The translations under genes were made by a program, and so were the position numbers. A stretch of 64,000 nucleotides of DNA from UBA6107 sp964459385 (GTDB lineage: Bacteria; Chloroflexota; Anaerolineae; Anaerolineales; Anaerolineaceae), in contig CAYWLG010000001.1 of the NCBI GenBank assembly GCA_964459385.1, positions 124,001 to 188,000 of the forward strand, in the 5' to 3' direction. Positions 16,181 to 25,154 of the stretch are shown here, in pieces. Below the pieces are notes generated by a model, which worked only from the letters and a program-made list of their open reading frames with translations, searched no databases and had not been told where the DNA came from. Every line of letters starts with the position of its first letter. The stretch's first letter is position 1.

Positions 16181-17391
16181 GCTTCGACCGGCTCCAGATT
16201 GGCGGCACGGTTGGCAGGGTAGAGGCCAAAGAAGAGGCCCACTGCCGTAGAAAACACCGTTGCCAGCAGGATGGCGTTCCAGCCAACCACGGGGGTAAAG
16301 GGAGTGCCGCTGGCTGCTGCGATGCGCCCTACGACAAACGCGATCAGCCAGCCTAGAATGATGCCAAGGATACCGCCAAAAAGACTCAACAACGAAGATT
16401 CGGTCAGAAACTGGATGAGGATATCCTGTTTGCGGGCGCCCAGTGCTTTGCGCAGACCGATCTCACGGGTGCGTTCGGTGACCGAAACCAGCATGATGTT
16501 CATAATGCCGATGCCGCCCACGAGCAGGGAGATGGCTGCGATGCCGCCCAAAAAGATGGTGAGCACGCCGGTGATCGTCTGTGCGGTGGCCACAAAGTCT
16601 TCTTGTGAGAAGATGGTGAAGTCGTCTTCGCCCACTTTGGTGCGGTGGCGCAGGCGCAGGATCTGAGAAATTTCATCGCTGGCCTGTTTGACCGTGCTGG
16701 CCGAGGTGGCCTGCACCATGAGCATGTCGATGTCATTTGAGGTCATCTTAAAGAGACGCACCTGAGCGGTGGTCAGGGGCACGAGCACCACGTTATCTTG
16801 CGAGCCAAAAGACGAGCCGCCTTTTGAAGCCAGGATGCCCGTGACGCGGAAGGGCTGACCGTTGATGCGAATGCTTTCGCCCACCAATCCATCGTGGCGG
16901 CCAAAGAGCTTGTCGGCCACATCCACGCCGAGGATGGCCACTGAAGAACGTCCCAGCAAGTTTTCATCGGTGATAAAAGTCCCTTCGGTCAGTTCTTCGC
17001 TGCGCACACTCTGGTAATCGGCGGTCACACCGTAGATCGTAGAGGTGGTCTTTTCACCAGAGGCGGTCACCTCGAGAGAACCGTTCACCACGGGGGCCAC
17101 GGCTTCTACCGAGGGCGCCTGATATTGGTCCATGAGGGCGTTGGCGTCTTCGAGAGTGATGCGCTTGACGTTGCGCACCTCAGAGGTGGCATTGCCCGAC
17201 ATGACAAACAGCAGATTGCTGCCGATGCCGTTGATCGAGCCGGTAATGGTCGATTGTGCTCCTGTGCCGACTGCCAGCATGGCGATGACGGCTCCCACGC
17301 CAATAACGATGCCCAAAATGGTGAGGGAAGAACGCATTTTGTTCGAATTGAGGCTTTCGAGGGCCTCAATGATGGCTTGTGCGAAGTTCAT
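16165..17391 (-). CDS. MacB-like ABC transporter permease
   Basis: This 408-residue protein has the MacB/LolCDE-type topology: TM1 (about 20-45, LTILGIVIGVGAVIAMLAVGTGAQ), a large extracytoplasmic MacB_PCD domain (about 50-270), then three C-terminal spans forming the FtsX domain. RTREIGLRKALGARKQDILIQF is the typical coupling-helix segment. It lacks a fused ATPase, which is the next gene upstream. With the adaptor it should form a tripartite-style exporter for drugs, peptides or lipids. It overlaps the ATPase gene by 4 bases. Confidence 0.93.
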   Translation of the reverse strand: MNFAQAIIEALESLNSNKMRSSLTILGIVIGVGAVIAMLAVGTGAQSTITGSINGIGSNLLFVMSGNATSEVRNVKRITLEDANALMDQYQAPSVEAVAPVVNGSLEVTASGEKTTSTIYGVTADYQSVRSEELTEGTFITDENLLGRSSVAILGVDVADKLFGRHDGLVGESIRINGQPFRVTGILASKGGSSFGSQDNVVLVPLTTAQVRLFKMTSNDIDMLMVQATSASTVKQASDEISQILRLRHRTKVGEDDFTIFSQEDFVATAQTITGVLTIFLGGIAAISLLVGGIGIMNIMLVSVTERTREIGLRKALGARKQDILIQFLTESSLLSLFGGILGIILGWLIAFVVGRIAAASGTPFTPVVGWNAILLATVFSTAVGLFFGLYPANRAANLEPVEALRYE

Positions 17392-18071
17392 TTTCCCTCC
17401 TTTTCGAGCAGACCATCGCGCAGTCGAATGACGCGCTGGGTCTGGGCGGCAATGGCGGGATCGTGGGTAACGATGATGAGCGTGGTGCCCTTCTTGCGAT
17501 TCAGGGTGAGCAGAAGTTCCATGATCTCTTTGCCGGCCTTGGTGTCGAGGTTGCCGGTGGGCTCGTCAGCCATCAAAATGGCGGGGTCGTTCACCAACGC
17601 GCGGGCCACTGCCACACGCTGCTGCTGTCCGCCCGAGAGTTCTGTGGGACGGTGATAAACACGCTCTGCCAGGCCAACCGAATCGAGCGCTTCGCGGGCC
17701 CGCTCCATCCTCTCGCGGCCGACGCCGGCATAGCGCATGGGCAATTCTACGTTGGCCAGAGCGGTCTGGCGCGGCAGCAGGTTGAAGCTCTGGAAGACGA
17801 AACCGACCTTGCGATTGCGAATGCTGGCCAGTTCATCATCGTCCAGTTCTGAAACCTCTTCGCCGTCCAGAATGTACCTGCCGCTGGTGGGGTGATCGAG
17901 GCAGCCCAGCAGGTTCATCAGGGTAGATTTTCCTGACCCTGACGGCCCCATGATAGCGACGACTTCTCCTCTATAGATGTTGAACGATACTCCCGCCAGG
18001 GCGCGCACTTCTACGCTGCCCATCTGGTAGATCTTTTTGAGGTCGATCGTCTGAATGACGGTATCTTTCAT
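17388..18071 (-). CDS. ABC transporter ATP-binding protein (MacB/LolD type)
   Basis: This 227-residue cytoplasmic ATPase has Walker A GPSGSGKST (about 39-47), the Q-loop region VFQSFNLLPRQTALANVELP, the signature LSGGQQQRVAVARAL, and Walker B ILMADEPTGNLD. The LNRKKGTTLIIVTHDPAIA switch is standard for the MacB/LolD/FtsE class. It lies between the adaptor and permease genes of the same operon and energises the permease. Confidence 0.95.
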   Translation of the reverse strand: MKDTVIQTIDLKKIYQMGSVEVRALAGVSFNIYRGEVVAIMGPSGSGKSTLMNLLGCLDHPTSGRYILDGEEVSELDDDELASIRNRKVGFVFQSFNLLPRQTALANVELPMRYAGVGRERMERAREALDSVGLAERVYHRPTELSGGQQQRVAVARALVNDPAILMADEPTGNLDTKAGKEIMELLLTLNRKKGTTLIIVTHDPAIAAQTQRVIRLRDGLLEKEGK

Positions 18072-18075
18072 TGAT

Positions 18076-19596
18076 TTACCTCATTCCACCGGATGACATC
18101 AGGTCGATCAGGCTCGAGGGCGGATTCAAAACGATCTGTTCGCCTTCCTGAACATCTCCAGAGAGAAGCTGGCTGGTGGTGTCTGAGGTGGCACCGAGCT
18201 GAATGCTGACAGCCACCGGAATGCCATTGCGCAGAACGTAAACCGTTTGCTGGCCGTTTACGAGGCGGACGGCGCGATTGGGCACGGTGAGAATATCTTC
18301 CAACTGATTGACGGTAATATTCACTGCGGCAGTCATGCCGGGCAGCACCTGTTCGTCGGGGTTGAGCAGTTGCAGCGTGACCTTGAAATTGACCACACCG
18401 CCCAGCGTATCGCCTACTTTGGCGACTTCAACCACCTTGCCTGAATATTCTTTGTTGGGGATGGCATCAAAGCTGAGGGTGGCCGTTTGGCCGGGCTTCA
18501 GGCTGTTGATATCCACTTCGGGTACGTTCACATCTACCAGTAATTGATTGATGTTGTCGATGCGGAAGGAGACCGTGCCGGCATTGACCAGATCGCCGAT
18601 CATGGAACCGATCTCGGTGATGGTGCCGTTGAAGGGGGAGGTCAGTTTTGCCATATCCAAAGTGGCCTGAATGGAGGCCACGCGTGCTTCGGCGGCTGCG
18701 ATATCCTGTGGGTCGGGGCCGTCTTTGAGGCGATTCCATTCGCGGGTGGCGTCTTCCAGTTTGGCTTTGGCGACGGCAATATCCGCATCGGCCAGCGCAA
18801 CTTCAACCGAATCGGGAACATCCAGATAATAGTTCAAATTCTTTTGTGCCTGATCGAGGTTCTGACGCGCGTTGGCCAATGAATCCAGAGCGGCAGCCTT
18901 TTGCGGATCATCGTCCGGGCGTTCACTGAACTTGTTGTAATATTCTTCGGCTTTATCTACTTTGTCTTTTGCCAGAATCACCGCAGCAGAAGCCTGATCC
19001 ACCTGGTCTTGATTGGTGGAACGGTTGCGATTGTTGAAAAGCCGGTTTCCCAGCGCTTTGTCGTAAGCCTGCTGTGCCTGCGCCAGTGCCTGCTGTGCCT
19101 GTGCTTTTGCCAGGTCGGAATTACGCAGATCATCGAGATTGCGCTGGGCGGTAACCAGTTCGGCTTCAGCACTGATAATGGAAGGGGAGAGCGAAGATTG
19201 GGCCAGGCTGGCCAATTCATCGCCAGCGGTCACCTTGTCGCCGATCTTGACGTTGATGGCATCAATGCGGCCGCCCGTTTCCCAGACCAGGGTGGCGCTT
19301 TGCAAAGCGCGCACCGTACCGGTGGCGCCCACGATGGCGGTCAATTCACCTTTTTCAAGCGGGACGGTCTGATAAGTGGCCGCCGCGGCGTTTTTGGCCC
19401 GATTTGAGAGGACGATACCGAGGATGACCACGAGGATCAGCACAGCACCGCCAATGATCCAGAACAGCCTTTTATTGTTTTTCTTTTTGGCCTTTTTGGG
19501 GCTTTCTGCTGCTACCACGGGTTCATCCATGTTGATGATCTCATCCGCAGCTTCAATGAAATCTTTTTCTTTTTTGTTCTTCTTGTCTTTTCCCAT
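18076..19596 (-). CDS. HlyD/MacA-like periplasmic adaptor
   Basis: This 506-residue membrane fusion protein has a long charged cytoplasmic N-terminus, one TM (about 48-68, LFWIIGGAVLILVVILGIV), a barrel-sandwich hybrid half (LVWETGGRIDAINVKIGDKV), a coiled-coil hairpin (about 130-300) rich in Ala/Gln/Lys with repeats such as AQAQQALAQAQQAYDKALG, then the second lipoyl half and beta-barrel. It links the permease to the outside. In a probably monoderm-like envelope it would guide substrate away from the membrane. The gene is first in the operon, 88 bases behind a MarR-type operator. Confidence 0.92.
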   Translation of the reverse strand: MGKDKKNKKEKDFIEAADEIINMDEPVVAAESPKKAKKKNNKRLFWIIGGAVLILVVILGIVLSNRAKNAAAATYQTVPLEKGELTAIVGATGTVRALQSATLVWETGGRIDAINVKIGDKVTAGDELASLAQSSLSPSIISAEAELVTAQRNLDDLRNSDLAKAQAQQALAQAQQAYDKALGNRLFNNRNRSTNQDQVDQASAAVILAKDKVDKAEEYYNKFSERPDDDPQKAAALDSLANARQNLDQAQKNLNYYLDVPDSVEVALADADIAVAKAKLEDATREWNRLKDGPDPQDIAAAEARVASIQATLDMAKLTSPFNGTITEIGSMIGDLVNAGTVSFRIDNINQLLVDVNVPEVDINSLKPGQTATLSFDAIPNKEYSGKVVEVAKVGDTLGGVVNFKVTLQLLNPDEQVLPGMTAAVNITVNQLEDILTVPNRAVRLVNGQQTVYVLRNGIPVAVSIQLGATSDTTSQLLSGDVQEGEQIVLNPPSSLIDLMSSGGMR

Positions 19597-19683
19597 TGCC
19601 CGACTTCCTTTCGCTCTTCCTTAAATTTCGTTTTCTCTTCTTTCTACGCGAAAGCAAGAAAAATGTCGCAAAAAACCAGATTA

Positions 19684-19729
19684 ATTTAGTACGATGTCGA
19701 ACTATACTACGACGAATTTACCGTGTCTA
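19684..19729 (-). promoter_or_regulatory. Promoter of the MacAB-like operon with MarR-type operator
   Basis: On the minus strand TAGACA (19729-19724) and TATAGT (19706-19701) are 17 bases apart. A 34-bp element (19684-19717) covers the -10. It matches the element before the MarR gene (54571-54604) at 30 of 34 positions in the same orientation. The shared core on the minus strand is CGTAGTATAGTTCGA. Direct repeats of the type TACGA-CGAA are visible within it. Confidence 0.8.
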
Positions 19730-19798
19730 GAGGTTTTAAACGGTTCTAACAGAATATTAACAATTGGTTGACAATTACATAAACATTTGTTGGGGCGG

Positions 19799-19804
19799 TA
19801 TAAT
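19799..19804 (+). promoter_or_regulatory. -10 box (TATAAT), probable leaderless start
   Basis: TATAAT ends 6 bases before the ATG at 19811 and no Shine-Dalgarno is present. The TTGACA at 19768-19773 is 25 bases upstream, too far for a standard -35. Confidence 0.55.
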
Positions 19805-19810
19805 CGCGAC

Positions 19811-21067
19811 ATGTCTATTGGTTCGTTTCTTAAACGCCTTGCCATCTGTTTGCTCAGTGCCTTATTGCTGACGCAATCGGTCTATGTGCCACAAACCATC
19901 GTCGAACGGGTGCGGCAGTACACTGGCGGGCTTGAATTTGACTATGCCGGCTGGACGCTGGATTCGCTGGGCTTGAAGTTGGGCATGGCGGGGGTCGCGC
20001 CGACCGATCACCTGAGCCCTGAGACGCAAAAACGGGTGGTGACCAGTTATTTTGACCTGGTGAGACACTACAACGACCTCGAAAACAAAGTGGAACAGGT
20101 CTACGCCGATCCGTCCATACAAGACCCTGCGCAGGCTGCTGCTGCGGAACTGGCCCAACAGGCGCAGTTGCAGAAGCTGCTTGACCGCTTGGCACCGCTG
20201 GCCGAAAGTATTTTGCAAGCACAGGTGACCTCGGTGCTGCAGGACAACGGCCTTACCCTGGGCGGCCAGCCGATCCCTTCCGTACTATATCACACCACGC
20301 CGCTGCCCAAGGCGCTCATCGTGTCGCCGCGCGACACGATTCGACAGGACGTGAACATTTCGCTGCTGGCGAACCTGACCCTTGACCAGATCAGCGCTTT
20401 GGAAGAGAAGATCTCCTCGGCACTGGATGTATCAGTGCTGGTGGTGGATATCGGTGGGGTGGGCATTTACCCGACCATGGTGCAAAGCACCTCCAACCTG
20501 AATTGGGTGGTGGGCACAATCGCCCACGAATGGACACATAACTTTTTGGATTTTCGCCCGCTGGGTTGGCATTACGAGACCAACGCGCAATTACGCACCA
20601 TGAATGAGACCACTGCATCCATTATCGGCAATGAGGTTGGGGCACAGGTGATGGCGCAGTATTACCCCGACTTGCAAGCGGGCGCCCTGAATACCGCGCC
20701 ACAGGCTGCAAAGGCTGCCGCCGTTTCGCTTGAGAGTGCCTCTTTTGACTTTAATCAAGAGATGCACGCCACCCGCGTCAGGGTGGACGAACTGCTCAAA
20801 GCGGGCAAGATCGATGAAGCTGAAAGCTATATGGAGCAGCGCCGTCAGGTGTTTTGGGAACACGGCTATTTGATTCGCAAGCTGAATCAGGCTTATTTTG
20901 CTTTTTATGGGGCTTATGCCGACACGCCGGGCGGCGCCGCCGGAGAAGACCCGGTCGGTCCGGCTGTACGCGAGCTGCGTCAGCAAAGCACGACACTGGC
21001 CGATTTCTTAAACCGCATTTCGTGGATGACTTCTTTTGAACAGTTGCAAAAGGCAGTGGCAAAGTAA
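19811..21067 (+). CDS. Putative membrane-anchored gluzincin-like metalloprotease
   Basis: This 418-residue protein has an N-terminal signal/anchor (LAICLLSALLLTQSVYV). I do not recognise a named family, but the centre has a clear zinc-protease pattern. H239-E-W-T-H243 is in a hydrophobic context (VVGTIAHEWTHNFLDF), and E266 in MNETTASIIGNEVG is well placed as the third ligand, as in gluzincins. The flanking region is helical and Ala/Gln-rich (residues about 85-140 and 290-350). It stands alone on the plus strand between divergent and convergent minus-strand genes. An upstream in-frame TTG (19787) is unlikely because it precedes the -10 box. Confidence 0.7.
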   Translation: MSIGSFLKRLAICLLSALLLTQSVYVPQTIVERVRQYTGGLEFDYAGWTLDSLGLKLGMAGVAPTDHLSPETQKRVVTSYFDLVRHYNDLENKVEQVYADPSIQDPAQAAAAELAQQAQLQKLLDRLAPLAESILQAQVTSVLQDNGLTLGGQPIPSVLYHTTPLPKALIVSPRDTIRQDVNISLLANLTLDQISALEEKISSALDVSVLVVDIGGVGIYPTMVQSTSNLNWVVGTIAHEWTHNFLDFRPLGWHYETNAQLRTMNETTASIIGNEVGAQVMAQYYPDLQAGALNTAPQAAKAAAVSLESASFDFNQEMHATRVRVDELLKAGKIDEAESYMEQRRQVFWEHGYLIRKLNQAYFAFYGAYADTPGGAAGEDPVGPAVRELRQQSTTLADFLNRISWMTSFEQLQKAVAK

Positions 21068-21078
21068 CAGGTTATGAA

Positions 21079-21456
21079 TTACGAATTGTCCGAACCCTCA
21101 CTGCCCAGATCAGGAAAGGCCTGATCGATCTCATCGGGCGTCTGGCCTTTTTCGAGGCGATCTACCACCTCATCAAATTCTCCGCCCATCGGCGCCCCCA
21201 GTTCGTCTTTCATGTCTTTCATCATTTTGCCCAGTGCGCGCGGATCGTCTTCAATGCCGTCCAGGTTGGCCGGGTCGGCCATGTTGGCCAGCCGGTCACC
21301 ACTGCTGCGGGCAACGCGGATGCGCCCGATGCGGCGGGTAACGTTGGCCGATCCACAATGGGGGCAAGTGATGCTGGCGCTGTCGTATTCCTGATAGGTG
21401 AGAAATTTGGCAAAGCGCTTTTTGCAATTGAGACAAATGTAATCGTAGGTGGGCAT
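21079..21456 (-). CDS. FmdB-type zinc ribbon protein
   Basis: This 125-residue small protein has an N-terminal FmdB/CxxC zinc ribbon: MPTYDYICLNCKKRF, with Cys 8, 11, 31 and 34 (TCPHCGS) as the four ligands. The rest is acidic and low-complexity. FmdB-like proteins are named after a putative regulator of formamidase genes, but most are of unknown role. GGAG precedes the ATG. The convergent plus-strand gene ends 11 bases downstream. Confidence 0.88.
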   Translation of the reverse strand: MPTYDYICLNCKKRFAKFLTYQEYDSASITCPHCGSANVTRRIGRIRVARSSGDRLANMADPANLDGIEDDPRALGKMMKDMKDELGAPMGGEFDEVVDRLEKGQTPDEIDQAFPDLGSEGSDNS

Positions 21457-21539
21457 GAAAATCAGATTTCTCCAACTTAATTTACATTATAATCGGAGCA
21501 TAACAATTCGTAAAAATTCTCCTTATCCTCAGGACCCTT

Positions 21540-22160
21540 ATGCAGCTTAATCAACTCTCATTTGATCTACTCCATCCCCAGCCACTGATCATCGTCATTT
21601 CGGGGACCTCTGGCATTGGCAAGGATGCCGTGATCAAGGAACTGAAGGCGCGCCAGACCGGTTTGCATTTCGTCATCACTGCTACCAGCCGGGCACCGCG
21701 CGTGAATGAGGTGGATGGGGTCGATTACTTCTTTTACCCGAAAGAAGAATTTGAGCAGCGCATTGCCGCCGGTGAGTTCATCGAACATGCCCTGGTTTAC
21801 GACCAGTACAAGGGCATTCCACGCTGGCAGATTGACCAGGCCATTCAGAGCGGCAAAGACGTGGTGCTCAAGCTGGACGTGCAGGGGGCTGCGACCATCC
21901 GCGGGCTGTACCCTGAGGCCATCCTGGTATTCTTAATCCCGAACACGGTGGAAGAGTGGTACGATCGCCTGTGCGACCGTAAAAGCGAGACGCCCGAAAC
22001 GCTCAAAGTTCGTGTCGAAACGGCCATCAAAGAAGTGAGCCAGATCGGCATATTTGACTATGTGGTATTGAACGCCCAGGATCGCCTTAACGCGGCCGTG
22101 GACGAGATTCTTTCCATTATCGATGTCGAACACCACCGGGTTCATCACAGAAAGATGTAA
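21540..22160 (+). CDS. gmk: Guanylate kinase
   Basis: This 206-residue enzyme phosphorylates GMP to GDP with ATP. The P-loop is GTSGIGKD (22-29). The Asp in place of the usual Ser/Thr after GK is a departure from the textbook motif. GMP-binding segments TATSRAPRVNEVDGVDYFF, EFIEHALVYDQYKGIP and DVVLKLDVQGAATIRGLYP are all present, so the protein should be active. A TATAAT lies at 21488-21493. The rhomboid gene follows after 4 bases, suggesting one transcript. Confidence 0.92.
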   Translation: MQLNQLSFDLLHPQPLIIVISGTSGIGKDAVIKELKARQTGLHFVITATSRAPRVNEVDGVDYFFYPKEEFEQRIAAGEFIEHALVYDQYKGIPRWQIDQAIQSGKDVVLKLDVQGAATIRGLYPEAILVFLIPNTVEEWYDRLCDRKSETPETLKVRVETAIKEVSQIGIFDYVVLNAQDRLNAAVDEILSIIDVEHHRVHHRKM

Positions 22161-22164
22161 AACG

Positions 22165-22980
22165 ATGTTCCCCCAAAATCAAAATTCGCATGAAACTCCC
22201 CCGACAGTAGATCCAAACGAGAACAATCAGCCCCCACAAGGGGGATCGATGCCTACACAGGGGCAAGTGCGCGTGGCCTTTAACCTGCCGCCCATTAAAC
22301 CCTGGGTCACTTATGTGATGATGGGCCTGACCGTCTTGATCTATGGACTGCAAAGCCTGTCAACCTATTTGACCGGTTATGACCTGCCCTATGTTCTGGG
22401 CGGCAAAGTGAATTCGCTGATCTTGCAGGGGCAGGTGTGGCGTCTGCTCACGCCCATCTTGCTGCACGGCAGCATTTTACATATCGGCTTCAACATGTAC
22501 GCCCTGTATATTTTCGGCCCCAGCCTGGAACGTTATTATGGCCACTGGCGTTACCTGCTCTTGTATCTGCTGGGCGGGTACTGCGGCAATGTCTTGTCCT
22601 TCTTGCTCTCGGCCAACCCCTCCATCGGCGCCTCTACGGCCATCTTTGGGCTGGTGGCTGCCGAGGCAGTTTTCATCTACTGCAACCGCATGCTCTTTGG
22701 ACAGCGCGCCAGAGGAATGTTGATCAACCTGGCGGTGGTTGTGGTGGTAAACCTGCTGCTGGGCCTGCAGCCCGGCATCGACAACTGGGGACATCTGGGC
22801 GGATTGATCGGCGGCCTCGTCTTCGCCTGGGTGGCCGGCCCGAATTACAAGGTTCAACCTTCTTCGACTGGATTGGAGTTAAAGGATGTGCACTCCAAAC
22901 ATGAAGCTTGGTGGGGATTCCTGCTCGCGGGCGGCCTGTTTACCGCCATCGTGATCGGCAAGCTGATCGCAGGAAAATGA
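22165..22980 (+). CDS. Rhomboid family intramembrane serine protease
   Basis: This 271-residue protein has a Pro/Gln-rich cytoplasmic N-terminus (1-45) and six to seven spans. The catalytic Ser is S157 in IGASTAIFG, with Thr where most rhomboids have Gly after Ser, and the catalytic His is H210 in WGHLGGLIGG. The WRLLTPILLHGSILHIGFNMYAL loop is the L1 signature. It cleaves membrane proteins within the bilayer; substrates unknown. The start at 22165 follows the gmk stop. Confidence 0.92.
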   Translation: MFPQNQNSHETPPTVDPNENNQPPQGGSMPTQGQVRVAFNLPPIKPWVTYVMMGLTVLIYGLQSLSTYLTGYDLPYVLGGKVNSLILQGQVWRLLTPILLHGSILHIGFNMYALYIFGPSLERYYGHWRYLLLYLLGGYCGNVLSFLLSANPSIGASTAIFGLVAAEAVFIYCNRMLFGQRARGMLINLAVVVVVNLLLGLQPGIDNWGHLGGLIGGLVFAWVAGPNYKVQPSSTGLELKDVHSKHEAWWGFLLAGGLFTAIVIGKLIAGK

Positions 22981-23024
22981 TCTTTTAACGGTGCAAGTGC
23001 GCGTTTTGGCGCAGGAGAAAAGAA

Positions 23025-23732
23025 ATGAACGCTTTATCGGAAAATCAAGCTTTTTTTGATTATTTGGCGAATTGGCTGGGTTCGCTTTCAAGCCCGACTC
23101 TTCGAGAAATTTTACAAACCCCGCAGGCCTGCGCCATCGTCAGCGTGGATGTGATCAATGGGTTCTGCTACGAGGGGGCATTGTCGAGCCCGCGGTTGAA
23201 AGAGATCGTGCACCCCATTCGCGCACTGTTCGAAGCAAGCTGGCAGTTGGGCCTGCGCAATATTGTGCTCACGCAAGACACGCACGAAGCGGATTCGGTG
23301 GAGTTCGGGCAGTTCCCGCCCCACTGCATTCGCGGTAGCAAAGAAAGCGAAACCGTGCCTGAGTTCACCTCGCTGCCCTTCTTTGATCAGATCAGTGTGT
23401 TCGAGAAGAACTCCATCCATTCGGGGTTGAACACCGGCCTGCAAGCCTGGGTAGAAGCGCACCCCGAAGTGGAAACTTATATCACGGTCGGCGACTGTAC
23501 CGATCTGTGCACCTATCAACTAGCCATGCACCTGCGCCTCGATGCCAATGCGCGTCAACTCAAGCGCCGCGTGATCGTGCCGGTGGACTGTGTGCAAACC
23601 TACGATATGCCGGTTGACCTGGCTCAGCAAGTTGGGGCCGTGCCGCACCCCGGTGACCTGCTGCATGATATTTTTCTGTATCACATGCATTTGAACGGGA
23701 TCGAGATCGTGCAAAAACTGGAGGCAGAATGA
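23025..23732 (+). CDS. Nicotinamidase/isochorismatase family cysteine hydrolase
   Basis: This 235-residue protein has the cysteine hydrolase fold: D42 in VSVDVINGFC, ILTQDTHEADS followed by FPPHCIRG (metal-site region), a Lys in VFEKNSIHSG, and the nucleophile C162 in GDCTDLCTYQLA. Nicotinamidase (nicotinamide to nicotinate) is strongly suggested because the next gene, overlapping by 4 bases, is nicotinate phosphoribosyltransferase. Together they form the NAD salvage pair pncA-pncB. AGGAG stands before the ATG. Confidence 0.88.
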   Translation: MNALSENQAFFDYLANWLGSLSSPTLREILQTPQACAIVSVDVINGFCYEGALSSPRLKEIVHPIRALFEASWQLGLRNIVLTQDTHEADSVEFGQFPPHCIRGSKESETVPEFTSLPFFDQISVFEKNSIHSGLNTGLQAWVEAHPEVETYITVGDCTDLCTYQLAMHLRLDANARQLKRRVIVPVDCVQTYDMPVDLAQQVGAVPHPGDLLHDIFLYHMHLNGIEIVQKLEAE

Positions 23733-25078
23733 GTCTCTTTAACCATGAACGCTTGACCAACGAAACTTTCAAGCTCGATATTCAGCGCATGCGTCAGGGC
23801 TGGTACACCGATAAGTACTTTGCCAATATCTCGAAAATGCTGGCCATTCTGGCGGCCAATAACTGCCAGTACGAGCCCTCGGGCGGGCAGAACCGCCTCA
23901 ATGAGGAAACGCGCAGGAAGAGCATCCTGCCCGGTGACCTCGAAGTGGAAATGCAGTGGTTCACGCGCCGCGCCGGCGATACGCTGGCGGTGGGGCTGGA
24001 TAAATCGCTGACCATGCTCAAGCACTGCGCCGGTTACTGGGAGGGAGAGCGCTTCATTGAAACGGCTGACAAGTTGGAGGTGTGGGCCGTCGAAGACGGT
24101 ACCATCGTCCATGCCGACGGCAACCCCGCCAATGTAGAACCGGTCATGCGGGTGAGGGGCCGCTATCGCGATTTTGCCATCCTCGAAACCCCAACGCTGG
24201 GGGTGCTGACGCGTTCCAGCCGGGTGGCGACCAACGTCTACGATACACTGGTGGCGGCCCGCGGCAAACCGGTGATGTTCTTCCCGGCGCGTTTCGATGT
24301 GCATGAAGTGCAGGCGGCCGATGGCTATGCCTATAACATTGCCGTGCAGCGTTTTAACATGGATCACGCCAGCTCGCTGGGCCCGTTCATTTCAACGGAT
24401 GCGCAGGGAGACTGGTGGGGCGGCTCAGGCGGCGGCACCATCGCCCACTCGGCCATCGCCTGTTTTATGGGCGATACGGCTGCGGCCATGCTGGCCTTTG
24501 CCGAAGTGCTGCCGGTATCGATCCCGCGTATTGCGCTGGTGGATTTCAATAACGACTGCGTAACCGATTCTCTGGTCACGCTCAAAGCCATGTTTGAACG
24601 CTACCGTGAATTGATGGATGCCGGCAATGAGACCGAGGCCGCACGATATAAATTCTACGGCGTGCGCACCGATACCAGCGCCGCTCTGCGCGACCAGTCG
24701 GTGACACCACTGGGCGACCCGGCGCTTGATCTGGGTGTGAATCCGCGTTTGGTGTTTCAGATGCGTCAGGCGATGGATCGTGCCTGGCAGGACTGGCATC
24801 TGCCCGCCAACTGGGTGGAACGTGCCCAGGAATACTGCCGTAACGTGCGCATTGTGGTTTCAGGCGGGTTTACCCCTGAGAAGATCCGCCGCTTTGAAAC
24901 CCTGGGGGTACCGGTGGATACCTACGCGGTGGGGTCTTCGCTGTTCGACAATCACGGCCCAACGGTGACCGATTTTACCGCCGATGTGGTGCGGGTGAAA
25001 TTGAACGGCGAGTGGATCGATCTGGCCAAGACCGGCCGCCGTGCCTGTGAGAACCCAGCGCTGCAACGCGTGTGGTAA
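23729..25078 (+). CDS. Nicotinate phosphoribosyltransferase
   Basis: This 449-residue enzyme links nicotinate and PRPP to nicotinate mononucleotide. Family motifs are seen: RQGWYTDKYFANISKML near the N-terminus, the central RFDVHEVQAADGYAYNIAV and WWGGSGGGTIAHSAIACF, DFNNDCVTDSL, GVRTDTSAALRD, and the phosphate-binding VVSGGFTPEKIRRFETLGV with YAVGSSLF. The start overlaps the nicotinamidase stop (ATGA), so the two are translationally coupled. A strong terminator follows. Confidence 0.94.
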   Translation: MSLFNHERLTNETFKLDIQRMRQGWYTDKYFANISKMLAILAANNCQYEPSGGQNRLNEETRRKSILPGDLEVEMQWFTRRAGDTLAVGLDKSLTMLKHCAGYWEGERFIETADKLEVWAVEDGTIVHADGNPANVEPVMRVRGRYRDFAILETPTLGVLTRSSRVATNVYDTLVAARGKPVMFFPARFDVHEVQAADGYAYNIAVQRFNMDHASSLGPFISTDAQGDWWGGSGGGTIAHSAIACFMGDTAAAMLAFAEVLPVSIPRIALVDFNNDCVTDSLVTLKAMFERYRELMDAGNETEAARYKFYGVRTDTSAALRDQSVTPLGDPALDLGVNPRLVFQMRQAMDRAWQDWHLPANWVERAQEYCRNVRIVVSGGFTPEKIRRFETLGVPVDTYAVGSSLFDNHGPTVTDFTADVVRVKLNGEWIDLAKTGRRACENPALQRVW

Positions 25079-25095
25079 ATAAACGAGAACAAAGA

Positions 25096-25131
25096 AAAGA
25101 GCGGGACGAATTACATTTCGTCCCGCTCTTT
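25096..25131. terminator. Bidirectional terminator after the NAD salvage pair
   Basis: A stem AAAGAGCGGGACGAA / TTCGTCCCGCTCTTT with a 6-base loop is followed by T-runs. It is shared with the convergent protease gene. Confidence 0.88.
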
Positions 25132-25154
25132 TTATCTAAATCATTGAAAGCAGA

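Noticed and set aside
19768..19773. TTGACA as the -35 of the gluzincin-like gene
   Set aside because: 25 bases from TATAAT; too long a spacer.
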